Assembly (NCBI RefSeq): GCF_032854445.1
Contig: NW_027018000.1
Location: forward strand, 1-64,000
Source of the DNA: Liolophura sinensis
Taxonomy: Eukaryota > Mollusca > Polyplacophora > Chitonida > Chitonidae
Reading direction: 5' to 3'
Length of the DNA: 64,000 nucleotides
Every line of letters starts with the position of its first letter. The stretch's first letter is position 1. A model generated the notes under the pieces. It made no database searches, had not been told where the DNA came from, and was given only the letters and a program-made list of their open reading frames with translations. Position numbers and translations under genes: made by a program. Positions 37,823 through 51,400 of the stretch are shown here, piece by piece.

Positions 37823-38740
37823 TTGATTATAAGTTATGTGCCCTTCGGTAGCACAGAAGAGGTCAAATCTTTGGGCCAAGCCCATTTAACTCATACAGCA
37901 ATTGTCTTACTTCTAAGTCGAAAACAAACTCAATGTCTTTATCTACATGTTGAAAAACCACACCATTTGTATATAAAAAACAAATACTTGTACTTGATAC
38001 AGTCTGCTGTAAAAAGTACAATTGAACACTGACCCACATCAATAAGGTGCCAAAAGATGCGGAATTGGACCAGGCATCTCCAGCTGTTGAAAAATTGCAA
38101 ATTTCCTTGGTTTCCATGGAGTAAGAGCCGTTGCTATGCACGTGATTTTTTACATAAATGCTCATTCAATTGTCGCTACAGCCAAAAGTATTGGTCGGAG
38201 AGCAACGCGGTTTGCACCATTCGATTTCTCGTCACAAAATACGTCGGATGAGCCTCTTACCAGCAGCATTTAAACAGTTTTTCCACTTTTGGATTTTTGC
38301 CTCGTCCTTTTGCTAATTGAAATCGGCTACATTTACTATGTACCATCGCGACTGGTCATTACTATATTCAACTTTTGATTTTCAGTTATGTGCCCTTCGG
38401 TAGCCCAGAAGACGTCAAATCTTTGGGCCAAGCCCATTTAAGTCATCCAGCAATTGTTTTTCTTCTAAGTGAAAGACAAACTCAATGTCTTTATCTACAT
38501 GTTGAAAAACCACACCATTTGTATATAAAAAACACAAGGTACTTGATACAGTCTGCTGTAAAAGGTACAATTAAACACTGACCCACATCAATAAGGTGCC
38601 AAATGATGCGGAATTGGGCCAGGCATCTCCAGCTGTTAAAAAATTGCAAATTTCCTTGGTTTCCATGGAGTAAGAGCCGCTGCTGGGCACTTGATTTTGA
38701 CATAAATGCTCATTCAATTGTCGCTACAGCCAAAAGTTAT
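37823..38740. repeat. Left flank of HOR copy 2 (units 37823 and 38375)
   Basis: These units match 28572 and 29123, extending the older recurrence leftwards. They have no counterpart in front of the copy beginning at 47998, where the left neighbour is a different unit (47632). The switch point is near 38741/47998, inside the segment starting 'ggtcggagagcaacgcgg'. Confidence 0.8.
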
Positions 38741-40021
38741 GGTCGGAGAGCAACGCGGTTTGCACCATTCGATTTCTCGTCACAAAGTACGTCGGATTAG
38801 CCTCTTACCAGCAGCATTGGAACAGTTTTTCCACTTCTGGATTTTTGCCTGGTCTTTTTGCTAATTGAAATCGGCTACATTTACAATGTACCATCGCCAC
38901 TGGTCATTACTATATTCAACTTTTGACTATAAGTTATGTGCCCTTCGGTAGCCCAGAAGACGTCAAATCTTTGGGCCAAGCCCATTTAACTCATCCAGCA
39001 GTTGTTTTACTTCTAAGTCGAAGACAAACTCAATTTCAATATCTACATGTTGAAAAACCACACCATTTGTATATAAAAAACAAATACTTGTACTTGATAC
39101 AGTCTGCTGTAAAAAGTAGAATTAAACACTGACCCACATCAATAAGGTGCCAAAAGATGCGCAATTGGGCCAGGCATCTCCAGCTGTTGAAAAATTGCAA
39201 ATTTAATTGGTTTCCATGGAGTAAGAGCCGTTGCTGGGCACGTGATTTTCACATAAATGCTCATTCAATTGTCGCTACAGCCATAAGTGTTGGTCGGAGA
39301 GCAACGCAGTTTGCACCGTTTGATTTCTCGTCACAAAATACGTCGGATTAGCCTCTTACCAGCAGCATTTAAACAGTTTTTCCACTTTTGGATTTTTTCC
39401 TGATCTTTTTGCTAATTGAAATTGGCTACATTTACTATGTACCATCGCAATTGGTCATTGCTATATTTAACTTTTGATTATAAGTTATGTGCCCTTCGGT
39501 AGCCCAGAAGACGTCAAATCTTTGGGCCAAGCCCATTTGACTCATCCAGCAACTGTTTTACTTCTAAGTGAAAGACAAACTCAATGTCTTTATCTACAAG
39601 TTAAACAACCACACCATTTGTATATAAAAAAAACAAGGTACTTGATACAGTCTGCTGTAAAAAGTAGAATTGAACACTGACCCACATCAATAAGGTGCCA
39701 AAAGATGCGCAATTGGGCCAGGCATCTCCAGCTGTTGAAAAATTGCAAATTTCCTTGGTTTGCATGGAGTAAAAGCCGCTGCTAGGCATGGGATTTTCAC
39801 ATAAATGCTCATTCAATAGTCGCTACAGCCAAAAGTATTGGTCGGAGAGCAACGCAGTTTGCACCATTGGATTTCTCGTCACAAAGTACGTCGGATTAGC
39901 CTCTTACCAGCAGCATTGGAACAGTTTTTCCACTTTTGGATTTTTGCCTGGTCTTTTTGCTAATTGAAATCGGCTACATTTACAATGTACCATCGCGACT
40001 GGTCATTACTATATTCAACTT

Positions 40022-40554
40022 TTGATTATAAGTTATGTGCCCTTCGGTAGCCCAGAAGACGTCAAATCTTTGGGCCAAGCCCATTTAACTCATCCAGCAA
40101 TTGTCTTACTTCTAAGTCGAAGACAAACTCAATGTCTTTATCTACATGTTGAAAAACCACACCATTTGTATATAAAAAACACAAGGTACTTGATACAGTC
40201 TGCTGTAAAAAGTAGAATTGAACACTGACCCACATCAATAAGGTGCCAAAAGATGCGCAATTGGGCCAGGCATCTCCAGCTGTTGAAAAATTGCAAATTT
40301 CCTTGGTTTCCATGGAGTAATAGCCGTTGCTGGGCACGTGATTTTCGCTATGTCGCTACAGCCAAAAGTATTGGTCGGAGAGCACCGCGGTTTGCACCAT
40401 TCGATTTCTCGTCACAAAGTACGTCGGATTAGCCTCTTACCAGCAGCATTGGAACAGTGTTTTTACTTTTGGACTTTTGCCTGGACTTTTTGCTAATTGA
40501 AATCGGCTACATTTACTATGTACCATCGCCACTGGTCATTACTATATTCAACTT
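40022..40554. repeat. 533-bp monomer K with the 15-bp deletion
   Basis: It has 'gattttcgctatgtcgc' but retains the 43-bp segment, and a C-to-T change gives 'gagtaatagccg'. Its match 9,257 bp later (49279-49811) has the same features. Its older relative 30771 has both lesions. Confidence 0.9.
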
Positions 40555-41653
40555 TTGATTATAAGTTATGTGCCCTTCGGTAGCCCAGAAGACGTCAAAT
40601 CTTTGGGCCAAGTCCATTTAACTCATCCAGCAGTTGTTTTACTTCTAAGTCGAAGACAAACTCAATTTCAATTACTACATGTTGAAAAACCACACCATTT
40701 GTATATAAAAAACAAATACTTGTACTTGATACAGTCTGCTGTAAAAAGTACAATTGAACACTGACCCACATCAATAAGGTGCCAAAAGATGCGCAATTGG
40801 GCCAGGCATCTCCAGCTGTTAAAAAATTGCAAATTTAATTGGTTTCCATGGAGTAAGAGCCGTTGCTGGGCACGTAATTTTCACATAAATGGTCATTCAA
40901 TTGACGCTACAGCCAAAAGTATTGGTCGGAGAGCAACGCGGTTTGCACCATTCGATTTCTCGTCACAAAGTACGTCGGATTAGCCTCTTACCAGCAGCAT
41001 TTAAACAGTTTTTCCACTTTTGGATTTTTGCCTCTTGTTTTTGCTAATTGAAATCGGCTACATTTACAACGTACCATCGCCACTGGTCATTACTATATTC
41101 AACTTTTGATTATAAGTTATGTGCCCTTCGGTAGCCCAGAAGACGTCAAATCTTTGGGCCAAGCCCATTTAACTCATCCAGCAGTTGTTTTACTTCTAAG
41201 TCGAAGACAAACTCAATTTCAATATCTACATGTTAAAAAACCGCACCATTTGTATATAAAAACAACAAGGTACTTGATACAGTCTGCTGTAAAAAGTACA
41301 ATTGAACACTGACCCACATCAATAAGGTGCCAAAAGATGCGCAATTGGGCCAGGCATCTCCAGCTGTTGAAAAATTGCAAATTTCCTTGGTTTGCATGGA
41401 GTAAAAGCCGCTGCTAGGCATGGGATTTTCACATAAATGCTCATTCAATAGTCGCTACAGCCAAAAGTATTGGTCGGAGAGCAACGCAGTTTGCACCATT
41501 CGATTTCTCGTCACAAAGTACGTCGGATTAGCCTCTTACCAGCAGCATTGGAACAGTTTTTCCACTTTTGGATTTTTGCCTGGTCTTTTTGCTAATTGAA
41601 ATCGGCTACATTTACAATGTACCATCGCGACTGGTCATTACTATATTCAACTT

Positions 41654-42143
41654 GTGATTATAAGTTATGTGCCCTTCGGTAGCCCAGAAGACGTCAAATC
41701 TTTGGGCGAAAACAAACTCAATGTCTTTATCTACATGTTGAAAAACCACACCATTTGTATATAAAAAACACAAGGTACTTGATACAGTCTGCTGTTAAAA
41801 GTACAATTGAACACTGACCCACATCAATAAGGTGCCAAAAGATGCGCAATTGGGCCAGGCATCTCCAGCTGTTGAAAAATTGCAAATGTCCTTGGTTTGC
41901 ATGGAGTAAGAGCCGTTGCTGGGCACGTGATTTTTGCTATGTCGCTACAGCCAAAAGTATTGGTCGGAGAGCACCGCGGTTTGCACCATTCGAATTCTCG
42001 TCACAAAGTACGTCGGATTAGCCTCTTACCAGCAGCATTGGAACAGTGTTTTTACTTTTGGATTTTTGCCTGGACTTTTTGCTAATTGAAATCGGCTACA
42101 TTTACTATGTACCATCGCCACTGGTCATTACTATATTCAACTT
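41654..42143. repeat. 490-bp deleted monomer N
   Basis: It carries both the 43-bp and the net 15-bp deletions ('ctttgggcgaaaac' and 'tttttgctatgtcgc'), a 'cttgtgattataag' start and 'ctgctgttaaaag'. It differs from its copy at 50911 by G/T at 41888/51145. It is the second carrier of the double lesion. Confidence 0.9.
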
Positions 42144-43794
42144 TTGATTATAAGTTATGTGCCCTTCGGTAGCCCAGAAGACGTCAAATCTTTGGGCCAA
42201 GTCCATTTAACTCATCCAGCAGTTGTTTTACTTCTAAGTCGAAGACAAACTCAATTTCAATTACTACATGTTGAAAAACCACACCATTTGTATGTAAAAA
42301 ACAAATACTTGTACTTGATACAGTCTGCTGTAAAAAGTAGAATTGAACACTGACCCACATCAATAAGGTGCCAAAAGATGCGCAATTGGGCCAGCCATCT
42401 CCAGCTGTTGAAAAATTGCAAATTTAATTGGTTTCCATGGAGTAAGAGCCGTTGCTGGGCACGTAATTTTCACATAAATGGTCATTCAATTGACGCTACA
42501 GCCAAAAGTATTGGTCGGACAGCAACGCGGTTTGCACCATTCGATTTCTCGTCACAAAGTACGTCGGATTAGCCTCTTACCAGCAGCATTTAAACAGTTT
42601 TTCCACTTTTGGATTTTTGCCTCTTGTTTTTGCTAATTGAAATCGGCTACATTTACAACGTACCATCGCCACTGGTCATTACTATATTCAACTTTTGATT
42701 ATAAGTTATGTGCCCTTCGGTAGCCCAGAAGACGTCAAATCTTTGGGCCAAGCCCATTTAACTCATCCAGCAGTTGTTTTACTTCTAAGTCGAAGACAAA
42801 CTCAATTTCAATATCTACATGTTAAAAAACCGCACCATTTGTATATAAAAAACAAATACTTGTACTTGATACAGTCTGCTGTAAAAAGTAGAATTGAACA
42901 CTGACCCACATCAATAAGGTGCCAAAAGATGCACAATTGGGCCAGGCATCTCCAGCTGTTGAAAAATTGCAAATTTCCTTGGTTTCCATGGAGTAAGAGC
43001 CGATGCTGGGCACGTGATTTTCACATAAATGCTCATTCAATTGTCGCTACAGCCAAAAGTATTGGTCGGAGAGCACCGCGGTTTGCACCATTCGATTTCT
43101 CGTCACAAAATACGTCGGATGAGCCTCTTACCAGCAGCATTGGAAGAGTTTTTCCACTTTTGGATTTTTGCCCGGTCTTTTTGCTAATTGAAATCGACTA
43201 AATTTACAACGTACCATCGCCACTGGTCATTACTATATTCAACTTTTGATTATAAGTTATGTGCCCTTCGGAAGCCCAGAAGACTTCAAATCTTTGGGCC
43301 AAGCCCATTTAACTCATCCAGCAATTGTCTTACTTCTAAGTCGAAGACAAACTCAATGTCTTTATCTACATGTTGAAAAACCACACCATTTGTATATAAA
43401 AAACACAAGGTACTTGATACAGTCTGCTGTAAAAAGTACAATTAAACACTGACCCACATCAATAAGGTGCCAAAAGATGCGGAATTAGGCCAGGCATCTC
43501 CAGCTGTTGAAAAATTGCAAATTTCCTTGGTTTCCATGGAGTAAGAGCCGTTGTTAGGCACGTGATTTTCACATAAATGCTCATTCAATTGTAGCTACAG
43601 CCATAAGTGTTGGTCGGAGAGCAACGCGGTTTGCACCATTGGATTTCTCGTCACAAAATACGTCGGATTAGCCTATTACCAGCAGCATTGGAACAGTTTT
43701 TCCACTTTTGGATTTTTGCCTGGGCTTTTTGCTAATTCAATTCGGCTAATATATACTATGTAATATCGCGACTGGTCATTACTATATTCAACTT

Positions 43795-45987
43795 TTGATT
43801 ATAAGTTATGTGCCCTTCGGTAGCCCAGAAGACGTCAAATCTTTGGGCCAAGCCCATTTAACTCATCCAGCAATTGTCTTACTTCTAAGTCGAAGACAAA
43901 CTCAATGTCTTTACCTACATGTTGAAAAACCACACCATTTGTATATAAAAAACACAAGGTACTTGATACAGTCTGCTGTAAAGAGTAGAATTGAACACTG
44001 ACCCACATCAATAAGGTGCCAAAAGATGCGCAATTGGGCCAGGCATCTCCAGCTGTTGAAAAATTGCAAATTTCCTTGGTTTCCATGGAGTAAGAGCCGT
44101 TGTTAGGCACGTGATTTTCACATAAATGCTCAATCAATTGTCGCTACAGCCATAAGTGTTGGTCGGAGAGCAACGCGGTTTGCACCATTCGAATTCTCGT
44201 CACAAAATACGTCGGATTAGCCTCTTGCCAGCAGCATTGGAACAGTTTTTATACTTTTGGATTTTTGCCTGGGCTTTTTGCTAATTGAAATCGGCTACAT
44301 TTACTATGTAATATCGCGACTGGTCATTACTATATTCAACTTTTGATTATAAGTTATGTGCCCTTCGGTAGCCCAGAAGACGTCAAATCTTTGGGCCAAG
44401 CCCATTTAACTCATCCAACAATTGTCTTTCTTCTAAGTCGAAGACAAACTCAATGTCTTTATCTACATGTTGAAAAACCACACCATTTGTATATAAAAAA
44501 CACAAGGTACTTGATACAGTCTGCTGTAAAAAGTACAATTAAACACTGACCCACATCAATAAGGTGCCAAAAGATGCGGAATTGGGCCAGGCATCTCCAG
44601 CTGTTGAAAAATTGCAAATTTCCTTGGTTTCCATGGAGTAAGAGCCGTTGCTGGGCACGTAATTTTCACATTAATTCTCATTCAATTGTCGCTACAGCCA
44701 AAAGTGTTGGTCGGAGAGCAACGCGGTTTGCACCATTCGATTTCTCGTCACAAAATACGTCGGATGAGCCTCTTACCAGCAGCATTGGAAGAGTTTTTCC
44801 ACTTTTGGATTTTTGCCCGGTCTTTTTGCTAATTGAAATCGACTAAATTTACAACGTACCATCGCCACTGGTCATTACTATATTCAACTTTTGATTATAA
44901 GTTATGTGCCCTTCGGTAGCCCAGAAGACGTCAAATATTTGGGCCAAGCCCATTTAACTCACCCAGCAAATGTCTTACTTCTAAGTCGAAGACAAACTCA
45001 ATGTCTTTATCTACATGTTGAAAAAACACACCATTTGTATATAAAAACAAAAAGGTACTTGATACAGTCTGCTGTAAAAAGTAGAATTGAACACTGACCC
45101 ACATCAATAAGGTGCCAAAAGATGCGCAATTGGGTCAGGCATCTCCAGCTGTTGAAAAATTGCAAATGTCCTTGGTCTCCATGGAGTAAGAGCCGTTGCT
45201 GGTCACGTGATTTTCACATAAATTCTCATTCAATTGTCGCTACAGCCAAAAATATTGGTCGGAGAGCAACGCGGTTTACACCATTCGATTTCTCGTCACA
45301 AAATACGTCGGATTAGTCTCTTGGCAGCAGCATTGGAACAGTTTTTGCACTTTTGGATTTTTGCCTGGTCTTTTTGCTAATTCAATTCGGCTACATTTAC
45401 TATGTAATATCGCGACTGGTCATTACTATATTCAACTTTTGATTATAAGTTATGTGCCCTTCGGAAGCCCAGAAGACTTAAAATCTTTGGGCCAAGCCCA
45501 TTTAACTCATCCAGCAATTGTCTTTCTTCTAAGTCGAAGACAAACTCAATGTCTTTATCTACATGTTGAAAAACCACACCATTTGTATATAAAAAACACA
45601 AGGTACTTGATACAGTCTGCTGTAAAAAGTACAATTAAACACTGACCCACATCAATAAGGTGCCAAAAGATGCGGAATTAGGCCAGGCATCTCCAGCTGT
45701 TGAAAAATTGCAAATTTCCTTGGTTTCCATGGAGTAAGAGCCGTTGTTAGGCACGTGATTTTCACATAAATGCTCATTCAATTGTAGCTACAGCCATAAG
45801 TGTTGGTCGGAGAGCAACGCGGTTTGCACCATTGGATTTCTCGTCACAAAATACGTCGGATTAGCCTATTACCAGCAGCATTGGAACAGTTTTTCCACTT
45901 TTGGATTTTTGCCTGGGCTTTTTGCTAATTCAATTCGGCTAATATATACTATGTAATATCGCGACTGGTCATTACTATATTCAACTT
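43795..45987. repeat. B-C-D-E tetramer, first occurrence (2,193 bp)
   Basis: Marks are: B 'ctttacctacatg' and 'gtaaagagtag'; C 'ccaacaattgtctttc' and 'cacattaattc'; D 'aaatatttgggcc' and 'gaaaaaacacacc'; E 'cggaagcccagaagactt'. Unit A at 43246 is nearly E in body with a D-like front ('ctaaatttacaacg'), so it looks like a recombinant of D and E. In this copy E is followed directly by C, without the intervening B found in the later copy. Confidence 0.85.
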
Positions 45988-48900
45988 TTGATTATAAGTT
46001 ATGTGCCCTTCGGTAGCCCAGAAGACGTCAAATCTTTGGGCCAAGCCCATTTAACTCATCCAACAATTGTCTTTCTTCTAAGTCGAAGACAAACTCAATG
46101 TCTTTATCTACATGTTGAAAAACCACACCATTTGTATATAAAAAACACAAGGTACTTGATACAGTCTGCTGTAAAAAGTACAATTAAACACTGACCCACA
46201 TCAATAAGGTGCCAAAAGATGCGGAATTGGGCCAGGCATCTCCAGCTGTTGAAAAATTGCAAATTTCCTTGGTTTCCATGGAGTAAGAGCCGTTGCTGGG
46301 CACGTAATTTTCACATTAATTCTCATTCAATTGTCGCTACAGCCAAAAGTGTTGGTCGGAGAGCAACGCGGTTTGCACCATTCGATTTCTCGTCACAAAA
46401 TACGTCGGATTAGCCTCTTACCAGCAGCATTGGAACAGTTTTTCCACTTTTGGATTTTTGCCTGGGCTTTTTGCTAATTGAAATCGGCTACATTTACTAT
46501 GTACCATCGCGACTGGTCATTACTATATTCAGCTTTTGATTATAAGTTATGTGCCCTTCGGTATCCCAGAAGACGTCAAATCTTTGGGCCAAGCCCATTT
46601 AACTCACCCAGGAAATGTATTACTTCTAAGTCGAAAACAAACTCAATGTCTTTATCTACATGTTGAAAAACCACACCATTTGTATATAAAAACAACAAGG
46701 TACTTGATACAGTCTGCTGTAAAAAGTAGAATTGAACACTGACCCACATCAATAAGGTGCCAAAAGATGCGGAATTGGACCAGGCATCTCCAGCTGTTGA
46801 AAAATTGCAAATTTCCTTGGTTTCCATGGAGTAAGAGCCGTTGCTGGGCACGTGATTTTTACATAAATTCTCATTCAATTGTCGCTACAGCCAAAAGTAT
46901 TGGTCGGAGAGCAACGCGGTTTGCACCATTCTATTTCTCGTCACAAAATACGTCGGATTAGCCTCTTACCAGCAGCATTGGAACAGTTTTTCAACTTTTG
47001 GATTTTTGCCTGGGCTATTTGCTAATTAAATTCGGCTACATTTACTATGTAATATTGCGACTGGTCATTACTATAGTCAACTTTTGATTATAAGTTATGT
47101 GCCCTTCGGTAGCCCAGAAGAGGTCAAATCTTTCGGCCAAGCCCATTTAACTCATCCAGCAATTGTTTTACTTCTAAGTCGAAAACAAACTCAATGTCTT
47201 TATCTACATGTTGAAAAACCACACCATTTGTATATAAAAAACACAAGGTACTTGATACAGTCTTCTGTAAAAAGTACAATTAAACACTGACCCACATCAA
47301 TAAGGTGCCAAAAAATGCGGAATTGGGCCAGGCATCTCCAGCTGTTGAAAAATTGCAAATTTCCTTGGTTTCCATGGAGTAAGAGCCGTTGCTGGGCACG
47401 TAATTTTAACATAAATGCTCATTCAATTGTCGCTACAGCCAAAAGTAATGGTCGGAGAGCAACGCGGTTTGCACCATTCGATTTCTCGTCACAAAATACG
47501 TCGGATTAGCCTCTTGCCAGGAGCATTGGAACAGTTTTTCCATTTTTGGATTTTTGCCTGGGCTTTTTGCTTATTAAATTCGGCTACATTTACTATGTAA
47601 TATCGCTACTGGTCATTACTATATTCAACTTTTGATTATAAGTTATGTGCCCTTCGGCAGCCCAGAGGACGTCAAATCTTTGGGCCAAGCCCATTTAACT
47701 CATCCAGCAATTGTCTTACTTCTAAGTCGAAGACAAACTCAATGTCTTTATCTACATGTTGAAAAACCACACCATTTGTATATAAAAAACACAAGGTACT
47801 TGATACAGTCTGCTGTAAAAAGTACAATTGAACACTGACCCACATCAATAAGGTGCCAAAAGATGCGCAATTGGGCCAGGCATCTCCAGCTGTTGAAAAA
47901 TTGCAAATTTCCTTGGTTTCCATGGAGTAAGAGCCGTTGTTAGGCACGTGATTTTCACATAAATGCTCATTCAATTGTAGCTACAGCCATAAGTGTTGGT
48001 CGGAGAGCAACGCGGTTTGCACCATTCGATTTCTCGTCACAAAGTACGTCGGATTAGCCTCTTACCAGCAGCATTGGAACAGTTTTTCCACTTCTGGATT
48101 TTTGCCTGGTCTTTTTGCTAATTGAAATCGGCTACATTTACAATGTACCATCGCCACTGGTCATTACTATATTCAACTTTTGACTATAAGTTATGTGCCC
48201 TTCGGTAGCCCAGAAGACGTCAAATCTTTGGGCCAAGCCCATTTAACTCATCCAGCAGTTGTTTTACTTCTAAGTCGAAGACAAACTCAATTTCAATATC
48301 TACATGTTGAAAAACCACACCATTTGTATATAAAAAACAAATACTTGTACTTGATACAGTCTGCTGTAAAAAGTAGAATTAAACACTGACCCACATCAAT
48401 AAGGTGCCAAAAGATGCGCAATTGGGCCAGGCATCTCCAGCTGTTGAAAAATTGCAAATTTAATTGGTTTCCATGGAGTAAGAGCCGTTGCTGGGCACGT
48501 GATTTTCACATAAATGCTCATTCAATTGTCGCTACAGCCATAAGTGTTGGTCGGAGAGCAACGCAGTTTGCACCGTTTGATTTCTCGTCACAAAATACGT
48601 CGGATTAGCCTCTTACCAGCAGCATTTAAACAGTTTTTCCACTTTTGGATTTTTTCCTGATCTTTTTGCTAATTGAAATTGGCTACATTTACTATGTACC
48701 ATCGCAATTGGTCATTGCTATATTTAACTTTTGATTATAAGTTATGTGCCCTTCGGTAGCCCAGAAGACGTCAAATCTTTGGGCCAAGCCCATTTGACTC
48801 ATCCAGCAACTGTTTTACTTCTAAGTGAAAGACAAACTCAATGTCTTTATCTACAAGTTAAACAACCACACCATTTGTATATAAAAAAAACAAGGTACTT

Positions 48901-50910
48901 GATACAGTCTGCTGTAAAAAGTAGAATTGAACACTGACCCACATCAATAAGGTGCCAAAAGATGCGCAATTGGGCCAGGCATCTCCAGCTGTTGAAAAAT
49001 TGCAAATTTCCTTGGTTTGCATGGAGTAAAAGCCGCTGCTAGGCATGGGATTTTCACATAAATGCTCATTCAATAGTCGCTACAGCCAAAAGTATTGGTC
49101 GGAGAGCAACGCAGTTTGCACCATTGGATTTCTCGTCACAAAGTACGTCGGATTAGCCTCTTATCAGCAGCATTGGAACAGTTTTTCCACTTTTGGATTT
49201 TTGCCTGGTCTTTTTGCTAATTGAAATCGGCTACATTTACAATGTACCATCGCGACTGGTCATTACTATATTCAACTTTTGATTATAAGTTATGTGCCCT
49301 TCGGTAGCCCAGAAGACGTCAAATCTTTGGGCCAAGCCCATTTAACTCATCCAGCAATTGTCTTACTTCTAAGTCGAAGACAAACTCAATGTCTTTATCT
49401 ACATGTTGAAAAACCACACCATTTGTATATAAAAAACACAAGGTACTTGATACAGTCTGCTGTAAAAAGTAGAATTGAACACTGACCCACATCAATAAGG
49501 TGCCAAAAGATGCGCAATTGGGCCAGGCATCTCCAGCTGTTGAAAAATTGCAAATTTCCTTGGTTTCCATGGAGTAATAGCCGTTGCTGGGCACGTGATT
49601 TTCGCTATGTCGCTACAGCCAAAAGTATTGGTCGGAGAGCACCGCGGTTTGCACCATTCGATTTCTCGTCACAAAGTACGTCGGATTAGCCTCTTACCAG
49701 CAGCATTGGAACAGTGTTTTTACTTTTGGACTTTTGCCTGGACTTTTTGCTAATTGAAATCGGCTACATTTACTATGTACCATCGCCACTGGTCATTACT
49801 ATATTCAACTTTTGATTATAAGTTATGTGCCCTTCGGTAGCCCAGAAGACGTCAAATCTTTGGGCCAAGTCCATTTAACTCATCCAGCAGTTGTTTTACT
49901 TCTAAGTCGAAGACAAACTCAATTTCAATTACTACATGTTGAAAAACCACACCATTTGTATATAAAAAACAAATACTTGTACTTGATACAGTCTGCTGTA
50001 AAAAGTACAATTGAACACTGACCCACATCAATAAGGTGCCAAAAGATGCGCAATTGGGCCAGGCATCTCCAGCTGTTAAAAAATTGCAAATTTAATTGGT
50101 TTCCATGGAGTAAGAGCCGTTGCTGGGCACGTAATTTTCACATAAATGGTCATTCAATTGACGCTACAGCCAAAAGTATTGGTCGGAGAGCAACGCGGTT
50201 TGCACCATTCGATTTCTCGTCACAAAGTACGTCGGATTAGCCTCTTACCAGCAGCATTTAAACAGTTTTTCCACTTTTGGATTTTTGCCTCTTGTTTTTG
50301 CTAATTGAAATCGGCTACATTTACAACGTACCATCGCCACTGGTCATTACTATATTCAACTTTTGATTATAAGTTATGTGCCCTTCGGTAGCCCAGAAGA
50401 CGTCAAATCTTTGGGCCAAGCCCATTTAACTCATCCAGCAGTTGTTTTACTTCTAAGTCGAAGACAAACTCAATTTCAATATCTACATGTTAAAAAACCG
50501 CACCATTTGTATATAAAAACAACAAGGTACTTGATACAGTCTGCTGTAAAAAGTACAATTGAACACTGACCCACATCAATAAGGTGCCAAAAGATGCGGA
50601 ATTGGGCCAGGCATTTCCAGCTGTTGAAAAATTGCAAATTTCCTTGGTTTGCATGGAGTAAAAGCCGCTGCTAGGCATGGGATTTTCACATAAATGCTCA
50701 TTCAATAGTCGCTACAGCCAAAAGTATTGGTCGGAGAGCAACGCAGTTTGCACCATTCGATTTCTCGTCACAAAGTACGTCGGATTAGCCTCTTACCAGC
50801 AGCATTGGAACAGTTTTTCCACTTTTGGATTTTTGCCTGGTCTTTTTGCTAATTGAAATCGGCTACATTTACAATGTACCATCGCGACTGGTCATTACTA
50901 TATTCAACTT

Positions 50911-51400
50911 GTGATTATAAGTTATGTGCCCTTCGGTAGCCCAGAAGACGTCAAATCTTTGGGCGAAAACAAACTCAATGTCTTTATCTACATGTTGAAA
51001 AACCACACCATTTGTATATAAAAAACACAAGGTACTTGATACAGTCTGCTGTTAAAAGTACAATTGAACACTGACCCACATCAATAAGGTGCCAAAAGAT
51101 GCGCAATTGGGCCAGGCATCTCCAGCTGTTGAAAAATTGCAAATTTCCTTGGTTTGCATGGAGTAAGAGCCGTTGCTGGGCACGTGATTTTTGCTATGTC
51201 GCTACAGCCAAAAGTATTGGTCGGAGAGCACCGCGGTTTGCACCATTCGAATTCTCGTCACAAAGTACGTCGGATTAGCCTCTTACCAGCAGCATTGGAA
51301 CAGTGTTTTTACTTTTGGATTTTTGCCTGGACTTTTTGCTAATTGAAATCGGCTACATTTACTATGTACCATCGCCACTGGTCATTACTATATTCAACTT
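50911..51400. repeat. 490-bp deleted monomer N, duplicate
   Basis: This is the copy of 41654-42143, 9,257 bp downstream, with both shared deletions and the 'cttgtgattataag' start. It is the third carrier of the double lesion in the window. Confidence 0.9.

Larger units (their letters stand above)
38741..47997. repeat. 9,257-bp higher-order repeat, copy 2 (17 monomers)
   Basis: The unit order, lettered here, is I 38923, J 39474, K 40022, L 40555, M 41106, N 41654, O 42144, P 42695, A 43246, B 43795, C 44343, D 44891, E 45439, C 45988, F 46536, G 47084, H 47632. Bases 38741-46062 match 47998-55324 at an offset of 9,257 (9,262 after a 5-bp insertion). By eye I found seven substitutions in 7.3 kb. 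F-G-H match 58533-59997 at an offset of about 12,000. The array therefore evolves here by duplication of blocks of about 17 units. Seventeen monomers give 9,257 bp rather than 9,316 because three units (K, N and others) carry deletions. Confidence 0.9.
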
